Positions 13,674 through 26,300 of a stretch of 64,000 nt of DNA are shown piece by piece; positions within the stretch are counted from its first letter, which is position 1; each line of letters opens with the position of its first letter. The stretch is from Phymorhynchus buccinoides (lineage: Eukaryota > Mollusca > Gastropoda > Neogastropoda > Raphitomidae). Where the stretch lies: positions 21,843,682 through 21,907,681 of the forward strand of contig CM065704.1 in NCBI GenBank assembly GCA_017654935.2. Reading direction: 5' to 3'. Below the pieces are notes generated by a model. That model did not search any database and had not been told where the DNA came from. It saw only the letters and a list, made by a program, of their open reading frames with translations. The position numbers and the translations under genes are program-made.

Positions 13674-16600
13674 AGAATGAATAAAGCGACCAATAAACAG
13701 AGCTCTGATAAAGTCATTTTTAAAGAAAACACTTCATTTATGTCCTCATTGTTTGAAGTGTATACTATACAGGGTGTCCAAAAAATTACACATCAAAGTT
13801 AAAATGATTACATAAAATACAAATGTTTTCCCCTTTACTGTCCCCAGGTGAAGCACGTGACTGTGTGGCATGGGCAGGCATCTGCAGCTAAGTTCAGGGT
13901 GTAATCATTAACCTCTGCACTGCTGGGAAGAAACAATGGAGACATTATTTTATTTATTTTTATAAAATTTAAAACTGACTTGTTTGACTCAGTCTGAGAA
14001 AATGGTTAGGAGATATATTCCTCTTCTTCTTCTTCTACCAATAATGTCCATCTGCCGTAACCGGCAATTGTTGACATGTACTGGGGTTCAAAGAATTATG
14101 CAGTGCAGAAAACCCGCCAAAACAGCTAGATAGATAAGAGGGCATGCACGGTCAAACACCCGTGGCTAGCCTAAGAACACCTGGCCCCACATGAGAAAAT
14201 AAGGGTGTAGTGAGTTTTTAAGGTGGGAGCTTCAGCACTTTCGAGATGAAGGAGCTGAGCGTGGAGGACTGGACGGTTTCTGGTGGCTGGGAGTTCCAGT
14301 CGCAAACGGTTTTGGAGAAAAAAGATTTGTTAGGGTAGTCCGTTCTGGAGGGACTCCTTTGGAACTGCATATTATGGTTCTGTCTTCTGAACCTCCTGAC
14401 TGTTCTAAGAACAAAAAGTGGCATTCCAGACTTGTGACCTCAAAACATATGACATCATCAATGACATCATACTGCCTGTAGTAGACACAGGGCCGGCAGG
14501 GAAGGGGCTAAAGGAAGCCACTTTGAAACTGTTTGAAAAATGCACAGTGGTTTGGTTTGTACCTGTTTATAGATTGTTCATTTCCCTTTGATGCGTGACT
14601 TTTGAGACAACTTGTAGGCGGGAGCAAGCCGAATTTCCAGAGACAAGTAAGTATCTGTGTCTTTTACCAAAAAAATATCAAAATGCAACAACAACCAAAA
14701 CAAAACAAAAACTTTAGGAGACACTCAGTTAGTTATTCGTCAACTCGTAATCCAACGGATTTGTGAGTGCGGAGGTTCGAACGCAGCTCTGAATGCGGTA
14801 TTGTGTCCTTGGGAAAGGAAAGATACTTTACTCCTGTTTCCTAGTCCATCAGATGAGACTAAAAACCGAGGTCCCGTTTGCGAATGCATGCACAAGATCT
14901 TGTGCACACGTTAAAGCCCATTCCGTTATTCGGTAGGAATAGGCTGTGTTGTGCCGGTGGGATGGATGACACAAAGTCACATAGCATGCCAAAATGGGTG
15001 GCGCTGCACTATCAGAGATGCCCTCTCCCAGGTGGAGCAACCGAATTTCACAGAAACAAGTCTCTGTGACTAGAAAGTACCAAAATGTTAATATAAAATA
15101 AAAAATAACTTGATGTTGGTGTTGTGCGTGCAGTGGAGGAGGAAAGCATGGAGAGTGGTTCGTTCAGCTTTGGTCAGCGGTCATCGGGCCGGTCGTCCTT
15201 CAGTAGCGACAACACGGCTCAGGACTACAACAGCCTGAAGAAGAAGAAGGGCAAGGAGAAAAAGACCGGGGGAGGGCTGCTGGGGTTCCTTCGGTAAGAC
15301 AGAGAGAGAGAGTAATTGTGTGTATGAGAGAGAATATGTGACAGTACCATTCAGGACTACAACAGCCTTAGGAAGAAGAAGAACAGACAAAAAGACTTGG
15401 GGAGGATTGCTGGGGTTCCTTCTGTAAGACATGGTGTGTGTGTGTGAGAGAGAGAGAGACACACACACACACAGAGGGAGAGTGTGAGTGAGAGAGAGAT
15501 ATAGAGAAACAGTTTGACAAAACACAGCTGAAGACTACAACCTCTTCAAGAACAAGAAAGGCAAGGACAAAAAGCCTGAAACATCACTACGCTCTGTATG
15601 TGTGTGTGTGCTTGTAGGAACACAAAATAAACTAGCCTCTGTTTCAATTGAGTCACTTCAACTGGGTAACAATATCAGTCCCCTCTCTTGACTCTGTCAA
15701 AAACTTAGGTGTCACTCTGGACAATACTCTTTCAATGCAAAGTTTCCTGACTCAGACCTGTCAGTCATGCTACCATCACATACGCCGTATTGGCTCCATT
15801 CGTAAATATCTCTCAGATGAAGCCACAGCAAAGCTTGTTACTTCCCTCATCCTATCTCGTTTTGACTACTGTAATGCTCTCCTTTCTGGCCTATCAGTCT
15901 CTTCTCTATCTTGTCTCCAGCGTATTCAAAACACAGCTGCTCGTCTTGTCCTCAGGAAGAAATGTTTGATCATGTTAGCCCTCTTCTCCGTTCTTTGCAC
16001 TGGCTACCTGTTGCAGACAGAATTGAGTATAAACTAAACACCCTTTGCTATAAATCTATCCATCAAGCTGCTCCATCTTACCTCTGCAACAATATTTCCA
16101 TTTATGCTCCAGCTGGCACTTACGTTCAGTTTCCGACCCTCTGTCTCTCCAGATAGCTTTCAACTGTTGGTCGGCGCTCTTTTGCTGTTTCAGAACCAAC
16201 CTCCTGGAACACACTTCCTCTCTCCCTCCGTCAGCGACCGACCCTCTCTGCTTTTAAATCAAACCTCAAAACCCACCTGTTTCCCTGTCATTGAAATTCA
16301 TTCTCTCTTTCCCTTTAGGTCTTATTCTCAAACGTGTGTATGTTGGTTATCTTCTTGTTCGTCTTTGTATAGCGTTTTTGTTTGAATGCGTTATCAATGT
16401 TTAACGTGTGTGTGCGCTTCGATTTGATTTCTGTCAAGATTTAGCGCCGTATAAATACTGTATGTTGTTGTGTGTGTGTGCCCCAATACTAAGATCTAAT
16501 ACTATGGAAGTGGGAAATACAGTGTGCTGAAGGCGAATACTGCAGTGTGTGTCATGTAGGCTGGGCAAATTAGGAATACAGGGAAAAGTACAGTGTGTGC

Positions 16601-19377
16601 TGAAGGCCAATATTGCAGTGTGTGTCTGTCGTGTAGGCTGGGCAAATTAGGAATGCAGGGAAAAGTACAGTGTGTGCTGAAGGGGAATACTGCAGTGTGT
16701 GTCTGTCGTGTAGGCTGGGCAAATTAGGAATACAGGGAAAAGTACAGTGTGTGCTGAAGGGGAATACTGCAGTGTGTGTCTGTCGTGTAGGCTGGGCAAA
16801 TTAGGAATGCAGGGAAAAGTACAGTGTGTGCTGAAGGGGAATACTGCAGTGTGTGTCTGTCGTGTAGGCTGGGCAAATTAGGAATACAGGGAAAAGTACA
16901 GCGTGTGCTGAAGGGGAATACTGCAGTGTGTGTCTGTCCTGCAGGCTGGGCAAATTAGGAATGCAGGGAAAAGTACAGTTTGTGCTGAAGGCAAATACTG
17001 CAGTGTGTGTCTGTCGTGTAGGCTGGGCAAATTAGGAATACAGGGAAAAGTACAGTGTGTGCTGAAGGGGAATACTGCAGTGTGTGTCTGTCCTGCAGGC
17101 TGGGCAAATTAGGAATGCAGGGAAAAGTACAGTGTGTGCTGAAGGGGAATACTGCAGTGTCTGTCGTGTAGGCTGGGCAAATTAGGAATACAGGGAAAAG
17201 TACAGTGTGTGCTGAAGGGGAATACTGCAGTGTGTGTCGTGTAGGCTGGGCAAATTAGGAATGCAGGGAAAAGTACAGTGTGTGCTGAAGGGGAATACTG
17301 CAGTGTGTGTCTGTCCTGTAGGCTGGGCAAATTAGGAATACAGGGAAAAGTACAGTGTGCTGAAGGGGAATACTGCAGTGTGTGTCTGTCGTGTAGGCTG
17401 GGCAAATTAGGAATGCAGGGAAAAGTACAGTGTGTGCTGAAGGGGAATACTGCAGTGTCTGTCGTGTAGGCTGGGCAAATTAGGAATGCAGGGAAAAGTA
17501 CAGTGTGTGCTGAAGGGGAATACTGCAGTGTGTGTCTGTCCTGCAGGCTGGGCAAATTAGGAATACAGGGAAAAGTGTGTGCTGAAGGGGAATACTGCAG
17601 TGTGTGTCTGTCGTGTAGGCTGGGCAAATTAGGAATGCAGGGAAAAGTACAGTGTGCTGAAGGGGAATACTGCAGTGTGTGTCTGTCATGTAGGCTGGGC
17701 AAATTAGGAATACAGGGAAAAGTACAGTGTGTGCTGAAGGGGAATACTGCAGTGTGTGTCTGTCGTGTAGGCTGGGCAAATTAGGAATACAGGGAAAAGT
17801 ACAGTGTGCTGAAGGAGAATACTGCAGTGTGTGTCGTCATGTAGGCTGGGCAAATTAGGAATGCAGGGAAAAGTACAGTGTGTGCTGAAGGCAAATACTG
17901 CAGTGTGTGTCTGTCGTGTAGGCTGGGCAAATTAGGAATACAGGGAAAAGTACAGTGTGTGCTGAAGGCAAATACTGCAGTGTGTGTCTGTCCTGTAGGC
18001 TGGGCAAATTAGGAATACAGGGAAAAGCACAGTGTGCTGAAGGGGAATACTGCAGCAGAGCTTAATCTAGAGCGCGGGATTGGTAAAATCCCCCCAAATT
18101 TTGTTCCTTCCCACGATAATCGGCGCGGGGAGCGCCGAGTCCCGCACATTTGCAGAATGGCCCGCAGTTTTTACCGATCGATGCGAGAAGACCTTCGTCG
18201 TCTGCTAAACCCGTCGTCTGGACAAACTGAAAGTATCGAGCAGGAGTGAAGGATTTCTCGACATTTCATTGGTTCTTGACAAAATGTTAGTGTTAATCAA
18301 CCAATCGCGTTCTTCTCGTTCTACCGACAGGAAGTTGCGAGAGTTTCGGCCGCCATCTTGAATGTTCTTCAAAATGAAGCGGGCAGGGACCCTGTTTGAT
18401 TTTGATTTTCACGGAGGCAAAGTGAAAAAAAAAAAATCCTGTTCCAAGCGAGTGTGAAGACCTCGAAGAAAAGGCTTCTACATCTAAAACGTCGGAAAAG
18501 AATGACAACAGTGGCAGTGCAAAGGAACATCGGTTCCAAAATGACTGGTTGAAAAAGTGGCCAAGGTGTTAAAGTCTGTGTACGAGGGTGGGGGAGGTAC
18601 TGGTTCTTATGTATGTGATGTGGGGTTGGATAGGGGGGAGTGCCCCCCTTTTTTTATATGAGGGGGGGACTGACTGCACCCCTTTTTCAGAAATTCTAGA
18701 TTAAGCTCTGCTGCAGTGTGTGTCTGTCGTGAAGGTTGGGCAAATTAGGAATACAGGGAAAAGTACAGTGTGCTGAATGGGAGTACTGCAGTGTGTGTCT
18801 GTCCTGTAGGCTGGGCAAGGGACGCAAGTCCACAGAGGACATCGGTCACAGCCAGGGCCGGTCGCGGTCACGCTCGGAGGAGCGGCCGTCACGCATGATG
18901 CACCACAGCCAGGACCCGGAGGCCTCAAACCGCAGCCGAGCACACAGCCAGCAGCATGCCGACGACGGGTGGGTCAGGGCTAAAATAAGCCCTTTAGGTG
19001 GAGCTATAGCCCTTGACACCACATGGTGTTCTGTTATAAGGCATTTTGTCAGCAACGGCAAACTCACTCTTTCGTGCACGAGCAGAAAAAATAGATTTTG
19101 CATTTTGTTTGATTACCGTATTTTTCTAACTATAAGGCTATTTTTACACATTGTTCATTGTTCATTGTCACACAAACACACACAATCTCGTAGAGGGCTA
19201 TTGCTAATAATAATAATAATAATAATAGTGAATCATTTATATAGCGCATTCCTCCACCAAATGTGGAGCTCTATGCGCTTAACAAAAAAAAAAATTAAAA
19301 GCAAGAAATTCAACAACAAAACCAAATAATCACTCACGCACATAGGCATACACATACACACCCCACCCACACATACA

Positions 19378-19408
<31 letters not shown>

Positions 19409-19503
19409 GCACTCACACACACACACACACACTGTTACCATCACCACCACTCACCCCACCCAAAAACACAATACAAAATACAATCAGTTGAATAAAGCAT
19501 CAA

Positions 19504-19583
<80 letters not shown>

Positions 19584-22500
19584 ACAAAGCTGACATAGAC
19601 ATTGCAGTCAACACACAGTGAAACTAATAGGGGGGAGGGGGGAGGCGAGGGTGTGTGTGAGAATAGAGTCCAGAAGTAATGTGGCCTAATGGTTGTAATG
19701 GCAATAAAAAACATTGTTGGTTTAAATATATTTTTTATTCAGATCAACAGGGCACACATACATCAATACATTGTCAACATAAATGAGCAGCAACAAGCTT
19801 GAAGCTTATCGTACTATGTATATGTATATTACATATGACGACTGTTGAAAACAACCATAAATAAGCAATGGCATAAGCAATCAAAATAAGTTAACAAAGA
19901 ACAAGTAAGAAAATAATGTCCATGAGCAGATGGAAACTTGAATAACAAAGTTAGTAATATTGTTCATTGTCTCACACACACACACACACAATCTCACAAA
20001 GGTAAAAGCAGAACACAAAATTCAGATTGTGTTGTTATATTTTCTGACTTTTTTATTAGTCATGTTATAAGGCTCAGGCAGTCTGGGGGAAAAGTATTGC
20101 CTTATAATCAGAAAAATACAGCAATAGAAATAAAATAAGCCGCAAGAGCTATTATGTAGGGCCACCAGAAGAGCTGATTGCCAGAAGGTACTATCATTCT
20201 TCAAAGGTAAAAGTCAGAAGGTACTATCAGCCTTCTTTATTCCTTTAGCAATAGTACCTTCTGGCTTTCACCCTAGAACAATGATAGGACCTTCTGGCTT
20301 TCACCAGAGAACAATGACAGTACCTTCTGGCTTTCACTCTAGAACAATGATAGTACCTTCTGGCTTTCACCAGAGAACAATGATAGTAACTTCTGGCTTT
20401 CACCAGAGAACAATGATAGGACCTTCTGGCTTTCACCAGAGAACAATGATAGTACCTTCTGGCTTTCACCAGAGAACAATGATAGTACCTTCTGGCTTTC
20501 ACCAGAGAACAATGATTTTTGACTGCCTTCATTCTCTCTTCCCCTCCAGCAGCCACCTAAACGAACAGTACCGGCGAATTCAGGAACAGCAGCAGCGGCA
20601 GCTTCAACACCAGCAGCAGCTGAAGCAACAGCTGCAACATGAGCAGCAACAGCAGCCATCGTTACAGCAGCAGCAACAGTTGCAGCAGCAGCAGCAGTTA
20701 CATCAGCAGCGGCTGGCGTCGTCGTCGTCCCATCATTCGGATCTGTCATCGTCATCGCATTCCTACTCTATCCTTGGTGGCAGCAGCAGTCGCACGGAGA
20801 GTCCCTTTAGGCCTTACCAGCAAGACCAGAAGTAAGTGTGTCTGTGTTCATGTGTGAGTGTATGTATGCGTGTATGTGTGTACATGCATGTATGGGGGGG
20901 GGGGGGGTGTTTGTGTGTGTGTGTGTATGTACATGGTTGTATAGGGTGATGGGTGTGTGTTCATGTGTGTGTGCCTGTCATTGTGAGTGTGGTGTGTGTG
21001 CACGCGTGCACATTAGTGCGAAAAGTATGGCCTAAGTGTGCACTTGGACGTACAAGCATTACGTGTATATTATATTCTAACTAGCGCAACGCCCCGTACC
21101 GGTAACGCCTAGTACCGGTAACGCCTAGTACCGGTAACGCCTTGTACAGGTAACGCCAAGTACCGGTACCGCTGAGTACCGGTTTCGCCGGGTCCGCAAA
21201 ATATTATATTTTTACTTTTGTGGCTGAAAATACAATTTTTTGACCCCTACCACTTTCAAGGCCTACCGATCTCCATGACCTTGACCTTGACCTTGATCGG
21301 TATGCAATCATCAGAACAACCATAAGCCAAAGTACCTACATGCCAAGTTTGAAGTCCCTAAAGGCCGTTCTTAACCAAGCCAGCACTTGGTTGAGAACTG
21401 TGGCCCCCTCCAGCCCACCCCCCTGAACACCCCCCCACACACACACCCGACCATCCATCCCACCCCTCCAGACCCCCCTCCCCCCAGACCCCTCATCCCC
21501 TCCCTCATCCCCTCAACCCCCTTCCCCTCCCATCCCCCCCTCCAGCTCACACGTACTTGCCGTTAGTAAATCCGAGCTGCGTGTGGTCCCCCCCCCCCCT
21601 CCCCACGACCCCTTGGCGGAGGTTTCCGAAAAGTAAGGACGGCATGACCTTCGGAGGATGCCAAGGATGCTTGATGCCAAATTTGGTGTCGATCGGTTGA
21701 GAACTGTGGCCGTGCATAAGGGACACACAGACAGACAGACACACACACAGACAGATTTCGAAAATATATATAAGATGGCTCGTTTGCCTCTTTATTTCTT
21801 GTTCTTGATGTAAGGCGCGCTGAGCTATTGGAGAAATAGCCCTACATAAATACATAAAACTAATACTCGTTATTGCTATTATTATTATTATTATTACCCC
21901 TACGCAGAGGTGTACGCTCTCGTCAAGGAAGCGGGGGGAAGGGCCACAGCCGGCAGAGGGGGGACGGCGGGGGAGGAGGTGAGGGGGGCCACCTGGCAGG
22001 GGCAGCGTCGTCGCGGGCGGAGCGGATCCAGCAGCTCCGCATGCAGCACCAGCAGCAGCACATGGCGCGGCAGGGCGTCTACCCCATGGAGCAGGCCGAG
22101 GAGATCTACGAGCAGAACATGCAGGACGACGAGAGGAGGGTGAGTGTGGGGGGCCCGCTGCAATGGTCGCCTTCGCTGTCTTGTAGTACACAAACAAGTT
22201 GTACTTTAGTCACCCCCATCTCCCACCCCTCTTCAAACGTTTGCCTTGAAAATGTTCACTGGGAAGCAACGTTCTGTCATTTGGGGGGAAGGGATAGGGT
22301 TAGGATCAGCCTAGGATTATTATTTTCATAAAAGTGAAAGAAGCAGAATTACAGATTGAGGGTCGTAAACATGATGGGGGTGACTAAAGTACAAGATTGT
22401 GGTTGACTGTTGAACATCAGTAACATACCGTCCGCAAAACCAGAGTACTGAAAAACATTAACCTGTCAGTCCCAGGGACTGATTTATCTTTTGCTAGGAC

Positions 22501-23208
22501 TGGTACATGGTTTGACCATGGGCCGAGATAATGTGGGTTGGTGGGGGTTTTCACTGGTTTTTGTTTCCCTGGCAATCGTTATGACTTAGGTTGTTGGTGG
22601 GTAGTCATTGCGGGGACTGGTTTTTAACATTCCTAGCACAATTACTGAGCAAGGGGCTCTGAGACTTTTGTTTACAATTGGATGGAAAGTGTGCAGGTGA
22701 CTCGGCGATTAGAGAGCATCTAGAGATTGGATTGAGAGTCTGGGGGTGATTCTGTGATTAAAAAGTGCCTTGAGATTTAGAGCGTTAGGTTGGGTGACTC
22801 AGCTATTAGTGGGTAGAGCTTGGAGTGAATGATTATGGGTGATTGAGCAGTTGGTGTCAATGACAGGCTTTATTGTTAAAATAGGCATATAGTTTTTGAT
22901 TATTATTAGGCCTTTCATTATTTTGTTAATCTCTTTTCCCTCTTTTCCTCCTGCAAATGCTTTTTTCATCCTTCCACACATTAACACTCAATGTGTTTTA
23001 AAAAATGTGAAGTAAAATCTAATGTATTTTTAATTTGAGTTATTGCAAAATGTATACCACTTACAACTACAAGTTATGTGTCTGTCTAAATCTGTCTTAG
23101 AAGACCTGGGAGTGGTTATGTTTGTGGATGTATAGCTGTATGTGTCTATAAAAAATACTTGCATAGATGTGGGTTTTTTTTATCATGTCTATGTCACAAC
23201 AAAAATAT

Positions 23209-23307
<99 letters not shown>

Positions 23308-26300
23308 GCACACGCACACACGCACACACAGACAGACTGCACAATAACTGTTTTTCAATGCATTATGATCAGCCAGAGTTGGAAGTCAGTTCCTGTGCAG
23401 GTGGTGTAAGAGTTTTCCTCCCTGCGTGCCTGCTGCCCTTGCCACCTTCTTTATTCTTTCCTCATGCACCTACCACCCACACGCCCACCCACCTCATCAG
23501 TGACAAAAATCGCATGCAAATTTAAAAAAAAAAAATTAATTAAAAAAATGGGTGGCGCGCCTCTGGCTGCGACGCGCTCTCCAGGTGGGAGCAACCCGAA
23601 TTTCACAGAGACGCTTCTGTAACTAGAAAGTACCTAATACCTAATACCTGACCAGGAACAGGCACATGTGGGACATTAGTAGATATAAAGATGATGAGAA
23701 CGATCCTGGAGACAATGCCCAGAGGCAGTACAACATCAGTAAAGTCCAAAAAGTTTTACAATACAGATGTATCCATATCTTAGCTGGATGTGGCCCTTGG
23801 TGTCAGATCTACCAAAATGCAAGCCATATCAACGTAATCCCTGTGAATTAGATTTGAATATTACAAAGACGCTGATTATTTCAAAGATAATGGATGGATT
23901 TCAACCAAACTTGGTTTGGTGGAAAAGTGTCATCTAAGGATTGTTTTTTGTTAAATAATAAAATACTTGATATGACCATACTGATACAGAAATTTCTTAG
24001 ATAAAAAAACAACCCAATAACCCAAGAATCAAAGATTATTTCCCTTGACTTTCCTCAGTAACTGGGAGTACAATCCATATGGCTCTGCCCGCTTTCTTTG
24101 TTTTAGCACTCCTCGTGACAGGCTTTGCACACACCCCATACAGTGCATTTCACCACCTTCAAACTTTCAACAAACGTTTATAGGGTTCATCGTTCAGTTC
24201 TTGAAAATCCACTTGAAAATCAACCACAAGTCTTTTACTTTTGAGGACTTCTGATTGGCAACAGGTCTTGAAGTCTGGACATAAGTGCTTGCTAAATAAC
24301 CTGCACTAGCGCAACGCCGAGTACCAGTAACGCCTAGTAACGGTAACGCCTAGTAAGGGTAATGCCAAGTACTGGTAACGCTGAGTACAGCAAATTTAAA
24401 GCGATTTGGTAAAGAAATGGTGGAGTTATAAGGCCCCGTTTCGCGTTGGCGCTGCTCTGAGAGTGATGCGCTCTCCCTAGTAACGGTAATGCCTAGTAAC
24501 GGTAACGCCAAGTACTGGTAAGGCTGAGTACAGCAAATTTGAAGCGATTTCGTTAAGAAACGGCAGAGTTATAAAGCCCCGTTTCCCGTTGGCGCTGCTC
24601 TGAGAGTGACGCGCTCTCCCGATTTTCTTCAAATTTGCTGCCAGGCTTTGCCCCGGTGACAGCAAGCCTGACAGCAAATTTGACGCGATTCAGTTGAAAA
24701 CCGGCGGAGTTATATGGCCCTTTTGCATCATGCTGCTGTTATGCGCCTAAGTAATGGATTCGCTTCGAGTTTGGCACATTGACAGTCACCGTCCCCGGTC
24801 ATATATCTGCCAAATTTGAAGGCAATCGGTCCAGAAATAGCAGAGATGTGGGCGCCGAAAGGCCGTCAGATTCGCGTTTCGCGCATTTGCAAAACCGCGC
24901 AAATGATACGGCCGCCTCGGTTGCCGTTGCCATCGCCCCGTGAGGGCTCACAGCAAATTTGAAGCGATTCGGTCAAAAAACGGCGGAGTTATAAGGCCCG
25001 TTTCGTGTTTCAGACACACACACACACACACACACAGACACACACACACACACACACACGGACGGACAGTTGGCTTTTTACTATATGATTGGCAAATGTA
25101 CATGAATAGCACTAAAAAGGTATAGGAATGTTGGTAAAGCATGCGATATGACAAGTAATTTGCAGATAGAACTACCAAGTAGTAATGCTTGATAAGAATA
25201 TTGATTTGATGGAGCGAAGTGAGCCCACAGAGTGCTAGTTTAAAGTGAGACATTGAAATGCATGTGAACACTCCCGCACACCTTTTCCCTCCTGTGCTAA
25301 CACCACAACAAATATAAAAAAGTACCCAGCTTTCAATTTTCCGATGATCCCCGACATATTTGGTATATCCTCTTGTAATCAACAGCATATATAAAACAAC
25401 TTGAATATGTTAAACTAGTGTTTGATGTGAACCAAATTCTGAATTTGTCAGATTGGTTATAAGTCACTACACATTTTCATTAGTAATTTTTTAAACTCTT
25501 GCTGCATAAATTTTCATTGAATATAAAAAACATTAAAAATGAAAACTTACAGTAAAATTATTGTAGATACACATTTCTTATTTCTGTCAATTATCGCTAT
25601 ATGATAATAACAATAATCATTGTCAATATCATGTGACTATCGCTTTCATGTGTCTGTGTTCAGTTTTCATCAATATTACAAAGGAAAGTGTGATGTGGCT
25701 TTGGTTGAATAGTGTCTTTTCTTAACATGGTGTGCCACATCTTAATAAAGGAGCCCAGACTAAGCAATGCTATTTTAGCCATGACTGTCATTATCATCTG
25801 TCCTTGTTTAGTTTGTATCAGTATTATTAAAGACCCACCACGTCACAATGTAAAAATCTGGTTTTCATGTGTTTCCCTCTTATAACTGGTAAGAAATCTT
25901 AAGAAATATTCCAAGCATAAGAGGGGATGTGACACGTGATGTGGGGGGGGGGTGTCTTTAAGGATAATATGTGACGCCTTGGCTGGTGTCTTTGCCGACT
26001 CCAGACTCAGTGATGCTATATAGGCAGTGCCTGCTGTTCACACCTCCCTCATTATTCTGACAGTGTTATAAATGAAGTGAGTGTTGGCTTTTGTTAGAAC
26101 AACCTCCCTTATAAGACCTTCAAAAATCATCCAAAATGAGGTCTTAAAAGGGAGGGAGTTGTGTAAGGGAGGTAATGTTAATACTTACAAAGAAGGGCAA
26201 TGTCTGAGAGAAGTGGGTCATAAAAGGGAGGGATTCGTATAATGGGGGGGGGGGGGGTCTTATAAGGGAGGTTCCACTGTATCACCAAGGACCCCAGACT

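Larger units (their letters stand above)
13432..15133. other. PAR-3 intron 5
   Basis: Contains a (CA)n run (13644-13670), a reverse-strand retroposon fragment, a SINE tail (14610-14660) and a near-complete SINE. No exon was seen. Confidence 0.5.
18969..20549. other. PAR-3 intron 7
   Basis: Contains a split MITE-like element, (CA)n runs (19380-19432), a (CT)n tract, AAT repeats near 19206 and a 33-bp array. No exon was seen. Confidence 0.5.

Noticed and set aside
17109..17702. Antisense 197-residue frame in the 77-bp array
   Set aside because: It is an open frame of a tandem repeat with changing phase and no gene context.
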